Source: Deltaproteobacteria bacterium UBA5756 (lineage in GTDB: Bacteria > Desulfobacterota > Syntrophorhabdia > Syntrophorhabdales > Syntrophorhabdaceae). From it: a stretch of DNA of 41,513 bases. The position numbers and the translations under genes were made by a program. The DNA is taken from contig DIFE01000003.1 of assembly GCA_002418985.1 (NCBI GenBank), positions 26,530 through 68,042 on the forward strand. The letters run 5' to 3'. Positions within the stretch are counted from its first letter, which is position 1; the number at the start of each line of letters is the position of its first letter. Positions 26,189-36,820 of this stretch are shown piece after piece. The notes beneath the pieces are model-generated. The model made no database searches, was not told where the DNA came from, and worked only from the letters and a program-made list of their open reading frames with translations.

Positions 26189-27202
26189 ATGAAGGAAGCT
26201 TCGTTCTATGAAAAAAAGGACGAAAAGACCCTGCATTGCTTTCTGTGCCGTCATAATTGCATCATAGCCGACGGGAAAAGGGGTATATGCGGCGTCCGCG
26301 AGAACCAGGGAGGCGTCCTCTACAGCCTTGTCTATGATCTCCCCTGCGCCTACCATGTGGATCCCATTGAGAAGAAACCCCTGTATCATTTTTACCCGGG
26401 GTCGCGTGCCTTTTCGGTTGCCACCGTGGGGTGTAACTTCCGTTGCCGTCACTGCCAGAACCATGACATTTCCCAGGGACCCCACGAGGGCGGGAGAGTC
26501 TTCGGCGAGAAGATGACGGCGGAACAAATCGTCGAACAGGCCAGGGAATCTCGCTGTACGAGCATATCCTATACCTATACCGAACCGACCATTTTTTTCG
26601 AATATGCCTATGATATAGCCCGTATTGCCAGAGAAAACGGCATTGCGAACAATTTTGTGACCAACGGGTACATGGAAGAGGCGCCGCTTCGGGCCATCGC
26701 TCCCTATCTTGACGCCGCCAACATCGATCTCAAGGGTTTTAGCGAATCCTTTTACGGCAAGATCTGTGGAGCCCGGCTTTCGGGGGTTCTCGATACGATA
26801 CGGCTGCACAAGGAACTGGGTATCTGGATAGAATTGACGACCCTTATCATACCGGGCCACAACGACAGCGAAGAAGAACTGAGGGCAATAGCGAGGTTCA
26901 TCGCGAAGGATCTGGGGGTGGAAACGCCCTGGCACGTCAGCGCCTTTTATCCGACCTACAAACTGCTCGACGCCGAGCCCACGAGTCCGAAAACGCTCAC
27001 ACGTGCAAGACAGATCGGCATCGATGAGGGGCTGTTCTATGTGTATGAAGGCAACATTCCCGGTTCTGGGGGAGAAAACACCTTCTGCCATAATTGCCAC
27101 AGGGTTGTTATCGGGCGCTATGGCTATGCGATTACCGAGTACAACCTGAAAGGCGGTACGTGCAAATTCTGCGGCTCGGCTCTGGATGGTGTAGGCCTTT
27201 GA
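26189..27202 (+). CDS. amrS: AmmeMemoRadiSam system radical SAM enzyme
   Basis: 337 residues. The radical SAM cluster motif is CNFRCRHC (Cys82, Cys86, Cys89), preceded by the family's Cys pair region LHCFLCRHNC near residue 16-25 and followed by a C-terminal CHNC...CKFC zinc-ribbon-like pair. The pattern KKPLYHFYPGSRAFSVATVG and TYTEPTIFFEY is characteristic of AmrS rather than of PflA-type activases, which are the next best alternative. AmrS usually occurs with AmrA (AMMECR1) and AmrB (Memo) homologues; neither is adjacent. It starts three bases after lon with AAGAAGG as ribosome site. Confidence 0.88.
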   Translation: MKEASFYEKKDEKTLHCFLCRHNCIIADGKRGICGVRENQGGVLYSLVYDLPCAYHVDPIEKKPLYHFYPGSRAFSVATVGCNFRCRHCQNHDISQGPHEGGRVFGEKMTAEQIVEQARESRCTSISYTYTEPTIFFEYAYDIARIARENGIANNFVTNGYMEEAPLRAIAPYLDAANIDLKGFSESFYGKICGARLSGVLDTIRLHKELGIWIELTTLIIPGHNDSEEELRAIARFIAKDLGVETPWHVSAFYPTYKLLDAEPTSPKTLTRARQIGIDEGLFYVYEGNIPGSGGENTFCHNCHRVVIGRYGYAITEYNLKGGTCKFCGSALDGVGL

Positions 27203-27346
27203 AATCACTGCTGGATGCGGGCCATTCTTTCGGGATGAGGATATCCTTCCCTTTGTTCACATGAAATACTTCTTGAAATAAAATCGGGAACTTAATTAAA
27301 TATAGAATAATCTCAATCCAAATGGTACGTCACGTGAGGGGGAGCC

Positions 27347-28975
27347 ATGCGTTTCTTCGAGAACATCAGGATAGGCAAGCGTCTCAGCTTTGGTTTCAGC
27401 ATTCTTATCGTCATCATAGTGTTGATGGGTCTTCTGGGTCTCAAGATAATCTATGACGTGGACCGGGAAGCGGGCCATATTGTGGAAACCGCCTTTGAGA
27501 AGTCGATCCTTGCCAACACGGTCATGGGGGCGATACATAATGCGAACAATTCAATGGGCATCATCGCCTTCACCACGGACGCAGCCGTTGTGCAGACCGA
27601 GAAGGAAAATCTTTCCCGGATGCGGCAGACGTACGGCGAGGCCCTGAAGAAGCTTGAGGCGCTGGAGCAAGACCCCAAGGGTAAAGACCTCATCGCCCGG
27701 TTCAAGACGATAAACGGCAGTGCGCGGGATTCGAACAACCGGCTGATCGAACACGTGGCTAACAAGGAAAATGCAAAGGCCGTGGAAGTCTATCTCAATG
27801 AAACCAAACCGGCCGCCAGAAACCTGATCGCCACCCTCCAGTCGCTTGCAGGGTACCAGGAAGGCAATGTGCGAAACCAGTTTGGCTCGATACGGGAATC
27901 CAATCAACGGTATACCATTATTCTCATCGTTTTCGGCATCGCCGCCATACTTCTTGGCGTTATCCTCTCCATCTCGATAACGCGAAGCATCGTTGTTCCC
28001 ATACGGGGCAACACAAAGGCGGTCAGGGCGATGGCAAAGGGAAATCTCGCCATCCAGGTGCCGACGGACAGAAAGGATGAATTCGGGGACGAGATGAAGG
28101 CGGCAAAGGAGATGGTGGAGAAGTGGCGCGAGGTCATCGGCGGTCTCAAGCTGGCCGCGGCGAGCATCTCCTCCGCCGGTCAGCAGCTCAGCGCCAGCGC
28201 CGAACAGATGTCGAAGGGTTCCGGGGAGCAGGCCAACAGATCGTCGCAAGTAGCCGCCGCTTCCGTGGAAATGTCACAGACCGTCGTGGACATTGCACGG
28301 AACACGAACAGTATAGCGAACTCGGCGGCAAACACCGCCAGGATTGCCAAGGAAGGCGAGCAGATCGTCAACCAGGCCACGAAGGAAGTGGAGGAGATCG
28401 CACGCACGGTGGACGGCTCCGCCGAGTCGATACGGACCCTGGGAGAACGTTCGCATCAGATCGGGGAGATCGTCAATGTCATCGATGATATTGCGGACCA
28501 AACAAACCTCCTCGCCCTCAATGCCGCCATCGAAGCCGCCCGCGCCGGTGAACAGGGCAGGGGATTCGCGGTTGTTGCCGATGAGGTGCGCAAGCTGGCG
28601 GAGCGTACAGCAAATTCCACGTCCGAGATCGGCGGCATGATAAACGCCATTCAGAAGGATGTGGAGCTGGCCGTGACCACAATGAGCGCCGTAGCCAGGA
28701 AAGTCGACACGGGCGTCGATCTCTCCGGCAAGGCAGGCGAGTCGCTTCGGATTATCGTTGCCAGCGTCGATGAGCTTTTGGGTATGGTCCAGCAGATCGC
28801 CTCAGCCACCGACGAAATGAGCGCCACATCGGAAGAGATCAACCGGGATATTGAGGAAATAGCGGCGGTTTCCCGTGAGACATCGGCCAGTTCGGAACAA
28901 ACGGCACAGGCGTCCGGTGAACTGGCAAAACTCTCCAACGATCTTGAGGATATTGTAAATCAGTTCAGGGTGTGA
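27347..28975 (+). CDS. Methyl-accepting chemotaxis protein
   Basis: 542 residues. One membrane helix at about 14-36, a periplasmic four-helix-bundle sensor domain of the 4HB_MCP type to about 190, a second helix at about 193-213, HAMP, then the cytoplasmic signalling coiled coil. Its hairpin tip is nearly invariant (DIADQTNLLALNAAIEAARA and GFAVVADEVRKLAERT). It ends NQFRV and lacks the C-terminal pentapeptide for CheR docking. The start has GAGGGGGAG just upstream. It stands alone without che or fla genes, so its ligand and pathway cannot be read from context. A 144-base AT-rich gap precedes it. Confidence 0.95.
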   Translation: MRFFENIRIGKRLSFGFSILIVIIVLMGLLGLKIIYDVDREAGHIVETAFEKSILANTVMGAIHNANNSMGIIAFTTDAAVVQTEKENLSRMRQTYGEALKKLEALEQDPKGKDLIARFKTINGSARDSNNRLIEHVANKENAKAVEVYLNETKPAARNLIATLQSLAGYQEGNVRNQFGSIRESNQRYTIILIVFGIAAILLGVILSISITRSIVVPIRGNTKAVRAMAKGNLAIQVPTDRKDEFGDEMKAAKEMVEKWREVIGGLKLAAASISSAGQQLSASAEQMSKGSGEQANRSSQVAAASVEMSQTVVDIARNTNSIANSAANTARIAKEGEQIVNQATKEVEEIARTVDGSAESIRTLGERSHQIGEIVNVIDDIADQTNLLALNAAIEAARAGEQGRGFAVVADEVRKLAERTANSTSEIGGMINAIQKDVELAVTTMSAVARKVDTGVDLSGKAGESLRIIVASVDELLGMVQQIASATDEMSATSEEINRDIEEIAAVSRETSASSEQTAQASGELAKLSNDLEDIVNQFRV

Positions 28976-29087
28976 AAAGAACGAAGGGACGGAAACATTG
29001 TCTTTCTTCTTCCAACGCATCGTTTTCACACGGGAAGGAGGGCTGATGCAGCTATAACCGGTATTGTGAATTTTTTCCTATGTTTCG

Positions 29088-29117
29088 TTGACAATCGAAA
29101 AAGAAAATGTTTAATAT
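29088..29117 (+). promoter_or_regulatory. Predicted sigma70-like promoter of hppA
   Basis: TTGACA (29088-29093), an 18-base spacer and TAATAT (29112-29117), in the AT-rich part of the 210-base gap after the chemoreceptor gene. The transcript would have a leader of about 60 bases ending in the consensus ribosome site AAAGGAGGT (29172-29180). Earlier in the same gap, GTGTGAAAA (28970-28978) and TTTTCACAC (29023-29031) could pair as a weak 3' hairpin of the chemoreceptor transcript. Confidence 0.65.
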
Positions 29118-29185
29118 ATGAAGCCAATCCATACCGTTCAAAGGCCATTATGGTTATTTATTATTCATCTCAAAGGAGGTCATAG

Positions 29186-31627
<2,442 letters not shown>

Positions 31628-31651
31628 CAAGCAGCGCAGAATAAGTTAACG

Positions 31652-31683
31652 AAAAGGCGCCCCGAAAAGGGGCGCCTTTTTTT
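31652..31683 (+). terminator. Rho-independent terminator of hppA
   Basis: Perfect 8-bp GC stem GGCGCCCC (31656-31663) / GGGGCGCC (31669-31676) with loop GAAAA, an A run before it and seven T after it. It lies 25 bases after the hppA stop. The A run makes it usable on both strands, which suits the convergent small gene downstream. Confidence 0.95.
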
Positions 31684-31724
31684 ACCGGGGAAACCGACGA
31701 TGGTCAGGAAGTAAATCCTGGTTG

Positions 31725-31772
31725 CTTCTATAGGTCCAATAGGTCATATAAGTCCTATTGGACCTATAGAAG
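31725..31772. repeat. Palindromic intergenic repeat, copy B
   Basis: Perfect 19-bp arms CTTCTATAGGTCCAATAGG (31725-31743) and CCTATTGGACCTATAGAAG (31754-31772) with a ten-base loop. It lies between the hppA terminator and the end of the convergent small gene. It shares ATAGGTCCAATA with the palindrome at 15954-15990. Confidence 0.75.
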
Positions 31773-31806
31773 CCGCTTTCTCCTCTTGTCTTGAAGCTTG
31801 ATTTTC

Positions 31807-32025
31807 TTATGATTTGAATATAGTGAGCGTTGCTTCGTCTTTGGCGAGGGGGCTGCGCAGCCAGTGGGCACTGCCGGGTTTGCATCTCTTGTGCCGCCAG
31901 GTGCTCTTGCCGACGTAAAGACCCTCATCGTCTTTTATACGCTGCCCGCAGACATAGCAGTAGTCTTTCTTGAATTCTTCAAAGAGTGGTTCCGTGTAGT
32001 ACAGGGTCTTTTTCTTCGCAGGCAC
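31807..32025 (-). CDS. Small Cys-containing hypothetical protein, possible zinc ribbon
   Basis: 72 residues from the GTG at 32025, which follows AAAGGAAAGG at good distance; a TTG at 32073 gives a longer, less convincing N-terminus. It contains CYVCGQRI and, some 20 residues later, WRHKRCKPGSAHW, giving a C-x2-C...H-x2-C set that could bind zinc. The N-terminus is basic (PAKKKTLYYTEP). It is the only - strand gene in this part of the window and sits between hppA and polX. I do not recognise the family. Confidence 0.6.
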   Translation of the reverse strand: MPAKKKTLYYTEPLFEEFKKDYCYVCGQRIKDDEGLYVGKSTWRHKRCKPGSAHWLRSPLAKDEATLTIFKS

Positions 32026-32123
32026 AGCCTTTCCTTTGATTCCAAGAATACCTGAACAACCCCGCGATTGCAAGGAATATCACAAAACCGGGCCCGCGTG
32101 TCCCTTCCCCTTCCAAAATTGAT

Positions 32124-32152
32124 TTGACACCTTGCCGAGGGGACATTAGGAT
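32124..32152 (+). promoter_or_regulatory. Predicted sigma70-like promoter of polX
   Basis: TTGACA (32124-32129), exactly 17 bases, then TAGGAT (32147-32152). The expected transcript start, seven or eight bases on, coincides with the polX ATG at 32160, so the message might be leaderless. It is partly divergent from the start of the small - strand gene. Confidence 0.45.
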
Positions 32153-32159
32153 TATAACC

Positions 32160-33887
32160 ATGCCGGGCAGGAATATCGTCTCCGTTCTGGAAATGATAGG
32201 GACACTCCTCGAGATCAAAGGAGAAAACCCGTTTAAGTCGAGGGCCTACTTCAATGCGGCGCGTGCGCTGGCGGAGCGGGAAGATCTGGGCGAGATCGTC
32301 GCCTCGGGACGACTTCGCGAGATAAAAGGGATTGGAGAGGCGATAGCCGGCAGGATCACGGAATATGTGAATACAGGGAAGATGGCTTACCTGGAGGAAC
32401 TGACACGGGAGATCCCTGAATCACTCGTCGAGCTGGCCGAGATCCCGAATCTTGGTCCCCGAAAGATAAAGCTCCTTTTCGACGAGCTCCACGTCGGCAG
32501 TGTGGGTGAGCTTGAATATGCATGCCGCGAGAACCGGCTGATAAACCTCCCCGGATTCGGCGAGAAGACGCAGGCGAAGATCCTCAAGGGGATCGAGTTT
32601 GTCAAGAAACACAAGGGTGAACACCTTTTCGGTGATGTTTACCCTGATGCCGTGGCCATCCGGAACCGGCTCAGAGGGATCGTTCCCGACTGCCTCATCG
32701 AGGTGTGCGGAAGCATCCGCAGACGGAAGGAGATCGTCAGAGACATCGACATTCTGGCCGCAGGGGGCGACAAAGAGGCGCTATCCCTTGCTTTTACCAG
32801 CCTTGCCGGTATCGAGGAGATCTATCTGACGGGCGAAACCAAGACGTCCTGCCGGCTTATTTCCGGGGTGGATGCCGACCTGCGTGTGGTGAGCCTTGCC
32901 GAATATCCTTGCGCGCTCGTCTATTTCACGGGCAGCAAGGAACATAATATCCGCCTGAGGGCCATCGCGAAGAAGAAGGGGTTGAAGCTGAACGAGTACG
33001 GACTGTTTGACGGTGACAGGCCGCTTCCCCTGAAGGACGAAGAGGAGGTGTACGGGGCCCTCGGTCTGGATTATGTGCCCCCGGAGCTCAGGGAGGACAT
33101 GGGGGAGATCGAGGCCGCGAGCACCCATACCCTGCCCGAACTCGTGGAGGAGTCTCATATCACGGGGGTCTTTCATGTACACAGCGAGTTTAGTGACGGT
33201 TCCGACCCGATAGAGAAGGTCGTCGCAGCGGCAAAAGCCCTGGGTTTTACCTGCCTTGGCATATCCGATCACAGCAGGAGCGCTTACTATGCGGGCGGTC
33301 TCAGGAAGGAGGATCTGTTCAGGCAGTGGGACCTCATCGACAGCCTCAATGCAAAGCAGAATGATGTTCGCATCTTCAAAGGTATCGAGAGCGACATCCT
33401 GCCCGATGGAAGCCTCGATTACGACGAGGATATCCTCAAACGATTCGATTTCGTCATCGCCTCTATCCACTCGAATTTCAACCTGAAGAGCGATGAGCAG
33501 CTTGCCCGGGTCATCACCGCCATGGATAATCCTTTTATGACCATGCTGGGCCACCCTACCGGCAGATTGTTGCTGTCGCGGGACGGTTATGGTATCGACA
33601 TGAAGACCGTGATCGACGAGGCTGCGGGCCGTGGGGTGATCATCGAACTCAACTCAAGCCCCTACCGGCTGGACATCGACTGGCGGTATCTCCCTTACGC
33701 AAAGGAGAAGAGCGTGATGATTTCGATCAACCCCGATGCCCACAACGGGGCGGGCATCAAGGATGTTTTCTATGGTGTCGGCATTGCCAGAAAGGGTTGG
33801 CAGGAAAAGAAGGACATTCTCAATACCCGCACCGCTGATGAGATAAAAGAGATATTTGAAAAGAAGAGATCAGGGACTAGGGACTAG
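32160..33887 (+). CDS. polX: DNA polymerase/3'-5' exonuclease PolX
   Basis: 575 residues. A PolX core with helix-hairpin-helix motifs (EIKGIGEAIAGRITEY; NLPGFGEKTQAKIL) binds nicked or gapped DNA. The nucleotidyltransferase site has Asp195 and Asp197 in VRDIDIL, and a third Asp240 in VDADLRVV. The C-terminal PHP domain starts near residue 338 (FHVHSEFSDGSD, GISDHSRSAYYAGGL, IHSNFNLKSDEQ) and provides the manganese-dependent 3'-5' exonuclease. The family acts in gap-filling base excision repair; endonuclease III, another base excision enzyme, is the next gene. The last codons and the TAG stop are supplied by a heptamer array (SGTRD end). AGGA at 32148-32151 is the only possible ribosome site. 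Confidence 0.94.
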   Translation: MPGRNIVSVLEMIGTLLEIKGENPFKSRAYFNAARALAEREDLGEIVASGRLREIKGIGEAIAGRITEYVNTGKMAYLEELTREIPESLVELAEIPNLGPRKIKLLFDELHVGSVGELEYACRENRLINLPGFGEKTQAKILKGIEFVKKHKGEHLFGDVYPDAVAIRNRLRGIVPDCLIEVCGSIRRRKEIVRDIDILAAGGDKEALSLAFTSLAGIEEIYLTGETKTSCRLISGVDADLRVVSLAEYPCALVYFTGSKEHNIRLRAIAKKKGLKLNEYGLFDGDRPLPLKDEEEVYGALGLDYVPPELREDMGEIEAASTHTLPELVEESHITGVFHVHSEFSDGSDPIEKVVAAAKALGFTCLGISDHSRSAYYAGGLRKEDLFRQWDLIDSLNAKQNDVRIFKGIESDILPDGSLDYDEDILKRFDFVIASIHSNFNLKSDEQLARVITAMDNPFMTMLGHPTGRLLLSRDGYGIDMKTVIDEAAGRGVIIELNSSPYRLDIDWRYLPYAKEKSVMISINPDAHNGAGIKDVFYGVGIARKGWQEKKDILNTRTADEIKEIFEKKRSGTRD

Positions 33888-34081
33888 GGATCAGGGATCA
33901 GGGAATAGAGAATAGAGAATAGAGAATAGGACAAGGAATGGCGACTGGTAATAGTGAAGTAAAGTATCGATGGGGGAATTGGAATTGTTTGTATTTTTTC
34001 TATGTCTTGGCACAAAAAGGCGTTAACATGCAATCTATTAAAAAAGAGGGAATCCCCAGTCCCTGATCCCCAGTCCCTGAT
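33872..34081. repeat. Heptamer-armed inverted intergenic element, copy 2
   Basis: Eight perfect 7-base units (AGGGACT x2, AGGGATC x2, AGGGAAT, AGAGAAT x3; 33872-33927), a core of about 126 bases, then four inverted units (CCCCAGT, CCCTGAT, CCCCAGT, CCCTGAT; 34054-34081). The polX stop TAG (33885-33887) spans units two and three. The arms can pair as a long imperfect stem. The unit resembles the heptanucleotide STRR repeats known in heterocystous cyanobacteria. Nothing gene-like is seen in the core. Confidence 0.8.
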
Positions 34082-34105
34082 CCATCATTCCTTTTTCTTT
34101 TCCCT

Positions 34106-34134
34106 TGGACAGGCTCCGATCTAAGTGGTATAAA
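34106..34134 (+). promoter_or_regulatory. Predicted sigma70-like promoter of nth (and tkt)
   Basis: TGGACA (34106-34111), 17 bases, TATAAA (34129-34134), just outside the right arm of the heptamer element. The start site would lie near 34141, giving a leader of under 20 bases without a clear ribosome site before the ATG at 34158. Confidence 0.5.
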
Positions 34135-34157
34135 AGATACATCCTCATCGTTCTGAC

Positions 34158-34790
34158 ATGAAAAAAGATATTGCTTCTATCGTGACTAAACTCCAGGAAA
34201 TGCACGGCGAGCCCCGGGTGGAGCTTTCTTATTCCAACCCCCTTGAACTCGTTGTTGCCACGGTTCTGTCCGCGCAGTGTACAGACCAGCGGGTCAACGA
34301 GGTGACAAAGAGCCTCTTTAAGAAGTACACGTCAGCACAAGACTACCTGAACGTACCGGAAGCAGAACTTGAAGAGGATATACGGCCCACGGGTTTTTAC
34401 CGGAATAAGGCGAAGAGCATTAAGAACATCGCCGGGGAACTCCTTGAAAGGTTTCAGGGGAAGGTACCCGACGACATCGACACCTTCGCCACCGTGAAAG
34501 GAATCGGCAGGAAATCGGCAAACATGATCGTCGGCCTTGCTTACAGCAAACCAGGTGTCATTGTTGACACCCACGTGGCGCGCGTCGCGCAAAGGGTGGG
34601 ACTGACATCGGCCAAAGATCCGGAAAAAATTGAACGTGACTTGAAGACACGGGTGCCCATGCCCTGGTGGATGGCATTCTCTCTTCTTGCAATACTCCAC
34701 GGGAGATACGTCTGCAAGGCAAAGAAACCCGATTGTCCGCGGTGTCTCCTTCGCGAAGATTGTGATTATTACTCCATGGGAGGAAGATAA
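34158..34790 (+). CDS. nth: Endonuclease III (DNA glycosylase/AP lyase)
   Basis: 210 residues, matching the family length. The helix-hairpin-helix VKGIGRKSANMIVG carries catalytic Lys119, and Asp137 lies in IVDTHVARV, one position off the E. coli Lys120 and Asp138. The C-terminal [4Fe-4S] loop has the exact C-x6-C-x2-C-x5-C spacing (CKAKKPDCPRCLLREDC). It excises oxidised pyrimidines and nicks the strand at abasic sites. The tkt ATG lies one base after its stop, and the tkt ribosome site is inside nth, so the two are cotranscribed. Confidence 0.96.
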   Translation: MKKDIASIVTKLQEMHGEPRVELSYSNPLELVVATVLSAQCTDQRVNEVTKSLFKKYTSAQDYLNVPEAELEEDIRPTGFYRNKAKSIKNIAGELLERFQGKVPDDIDTFATVKGIGRKSANMIVGLAYSKPGVIVDTHVARVAQRVGLTSAKDPEKIERDLKTRVPMPWWMAFSLLAILHGRYVCKAKKPDCPRCLLREDCDYYSMGGR

Positions 34791-34791
34791 G

Positions 34792-36684
34792 ATGTTTGAT
34801 GCAGAAAAGCTGACTGAGAAGCAAATTGAAGACCTGAAGGGACTCTCGCGGCTCGCGAAGGGCGACATCATCACCATGACTCGCCTTGCGGGTACGGGAC
34901 ACCCCGGCGGTTCCATGTCGTCCCTTGATCTCTACCTCACCGTCTTTTCCCAGGCAAATCTTGAGGGAAAGGACCCCGACCAGGTCGTGATAAGCCACGG
35001 CCATACATCACCGGGGGCATATACCAGTCTGGCCCGTTTGGGCCACATGCCTGTGGAGGAAGTTGTTGCCTTTTTCAGAAAAACGGGGAGCCCCTTCGAA
35101 GGCCATGTCGTCAGCGGCATGCCCTTCATACGGTGGTCCACCGGCAACCTCGGCCAGGGGCTGTCCGCGGGAGTCGGCTTTGCGATCGCTTCAAAGATGC
35201 AGGGCAGCTCGTCCCACGTCTATGTATTCATGGGAGATGGCGAGCAGCAGAAAGGGCAGATCGGCGAAGCGCGCCGCCTGGCAGTCAAATACGGGCTGAC
35301 GAATATAACGGCCCTGGTGGATTATAATAAGCTTCAGATCAGCGGCAGCATCGATCTCGTCATGCCCCAGAACATCGTCGAGAACTATCTGTCCGACGGA
35401 TGGGATGTCCTCATTATCAACGGCCACGATCATCAGGAGATATATGGTGCCTTGAAAAAAGCCCGCTCTGTTGACAACCCGGTTTGCATTGTTGCCAACA
35501 CGGTTATGGGTAATGGCGTTCCCTTTATGGAGAACAAGGAAAAATACCACGGCAGCCCCGTCAGCGAAGCCGAATACAAGGAAGCCATGGGTATTCTCGG
35601 GCTCGAGGACAAACTCGACTATTATAAGGAAAAGAGAAAGGGGCAGTGGACTTTCCAGCTGTCTCGTGAAAACTACGCGGTGTCGATCGATACCGGCACA
35701 CCATTTACTTATCAGGAATCGGACAAGATCGACAATCGCAGCGCCTTCGGAAAGGCGCTCAAGGACATAGGCGACAAGAACATAGAGAAGGGGCGTCCCG
35801 TGAGCGCCTTCGACTGTGACCTGGCAAGCTCGGTCAAAACGGCCGATTTCGCGAAGGCATATCCGGATTACTTCTTCCAGGGCGGCATTCAGGAGCACAA
35901 TACCGCGACCGTGGCCGGGGCCCTGTCAGCCAAAGGGGTGCTCACTTTTTTTGCGGACTTCGGTGTATTCGGGATTGACGAGACCTACAACCAGCAGCGC
36001 ATAAACGACATAAACGATACGAACCTGAAGACGGCCATTACGCACGTAGGGCTTGACGTGGGACCCGACGGCAAGACCCACCAGTGCATCGACTATATCG
36101 GACTTGCCCGTGGTCTTTACCGGGCAAAGACGATAGTACCCTGCGACCCCAACCAGACGGACCGGGTCATCCGCTATGTGGCGGGCACGAAGGGAAATTT
36201 CTTTATCGGCATGGGCCGCAACCGCTGGCCCGTAATGTACAGGAATGAGGGCGAGGCTTATTTTTCGGGCGCCTACGTTTTTGAATACGGCAAGATGGAC
36301 GTTATGGCCGATGGAAAGGACGGGGCGATCATAACTTACGGCGGATTCGTTTCGCGGGCCTTCTCGGTGAGGCAGAAACTTTCCGAAAAGGGAAAGGCCT
36401 TTGCCGTCATTAACATGCCCTGCGTCGATGAGGACGACGTGGCCGTAATGGCGAAACTCGCCTCCTTGCCAGTAATCGTCACCTATGAAGACCACAACGT
36501 AAACACCGGAATAGTCCCTATCATCACGAGGAGCCTCCTCAAACTCGGCTTTAAAGGAGCCTTCCTTTCTTTCGGCGCCACCTCTTATGGTGCGTCGGGT
36601 GACACGGACGAGGTCCTGGCAAGCCAGGGACTGGATGTGGATAGTGTGGTGGAGAAGATAGGTGAGAAGATAGGTAATAGGTAA
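34792..36684 (+). CDS. tkt: Transketolase
   Basis: 630 residues from the ATG at 34792, directly behind the strong site GGGAGGAAG; the open frame upstream lies within nth. The N-terminal thiamine-diphosphate domain has GTGHPGGSMSSLDLYLTVF, the STGNLGQGLSAGVGFAIASK block and the cofactor motif GDGEQQKGQIGEA ending at DYNKLQ. The central pyrimidine-binding domain (IQEHNTATVAGALSAKG, FADFGVFGIDETYNQQRIND) and the C-terminal transketolase domain follow. It moves two-carbon units in the non-oxidative pentose phosphate pathway. The canonical EG of the GDGE(L/M)xEG motif is KG here. The single-chain form is present, not the split archaeal/clostridial one. The C-terminus (GEKIGNR) and stop codon run into a heptamer array. 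Confidence 0.92.
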   Translation: MFDAEKLTEKQIEDLKGLSRLAKGDIITMTRLAGTGHPGGSMSSLDLYLTVFSQANLEGKDPDQVVISHGHTSPGAYTSLARLGHMPVEEVVAFFRKTGSPFEGHVVSGMPFIRWSTGNLGQGLSAGVGFAIASKMQGSSSHVYVFMGDGEQQKGQIGEARRLAVKYGLTNITALVDYNKLQISGSIDLVMPQNIVENYLSDGWDVLIINGHDHQEIYGALKKARSVDNPVCIVANTVMGNGVPFMENKEKYHGSPVSEAEYKEAMGILGLEDKLDYYKEKRKGQWTFQLSRENYAVSIDTGTPFTYQESDKIDNRSAFGKALKDIGDKNIEKGRPVSAFDCDLASSVKTADFAKAYPDYFFQGGIQEHNTATVAGALSAKGVLTFFADFGVFGIDETYNQQRINDINDTNLKTAITHVGLDVGPDGKTHQCIDYIGLARGLYRAKTIVPCDPNQTDRVIRYVAGTKGNFFIGMGRNRWPVMYRNEGEAYFSGAYVFEYGKMDVMADGKDGAIITYGGFVSRAFSVRQKLSEKGKAFAVINMPCVDEDDVAVMAKLASLPVIVTYEDHNVNTGIVPIITRSLLKLGFKGAFLSFGATSYGASGDTDEVLASQGLDVDSVVEKIGEKIGNR

Positions 36685-36798
36685 TGGGTAATGGGTAATA
36701 GGTAATAAAAAACCAAAAGACGGGGTAGGGTAGAGAAGCAAAAAGAGGGTGTTCGGTGATCGGGTCTTTCCTATGACCCATGACCTATTACCCATCAC
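36672..36798. repeat. Heptamer-armed inverted intergenic element, copy 3
   Basis: Five perfect 7-base units (AGGTAAT x2, GGGTAAT x2, AGGTAAT; 36672-36706), a purine-rich core of about 64 bases, then four inverted units (CTATGAC, CCATGAC, CTATTAC, CCATCAC; 36771-36798). The tkt TAA (36682-36684) lies in the second unit. The next gene's ribosome site (AAGGAG) follows within some 12 bases of the right arm. Confidence 0.8.
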
Positions 36799-36820
36799 CC
36801 GTTTTCATTAAGGAGCCTTC

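Noticed and set aside
25247..27208. A 653-codon open frame on the - strand opposite lon and amrS
   Set aside because: It lies wholly antisense to two clear, conserved genes, has no recognisable domain, and its length follows from the codon bias of the + strand genes.
34007..34021. Sigma54-like promoter TTGGCAC...GC in the core of heptamer element 2
   Set aside because: The distance between GG and GC is nine bases, not the required ten, and the downstream half does not match TTGC.
33872..34081. CRISPR-like repeat array
   Set aside because: Units are 7 bases long, directly adjacent without spacers, degenerate, and no cas genes are present.
34687..34791. 35-residue N-terminal extension of transketolase
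   Set aside because: It lies inside nth in another frame, is unlike transketolases, and the ATG at 34792 has a near-perfect ribosome site.
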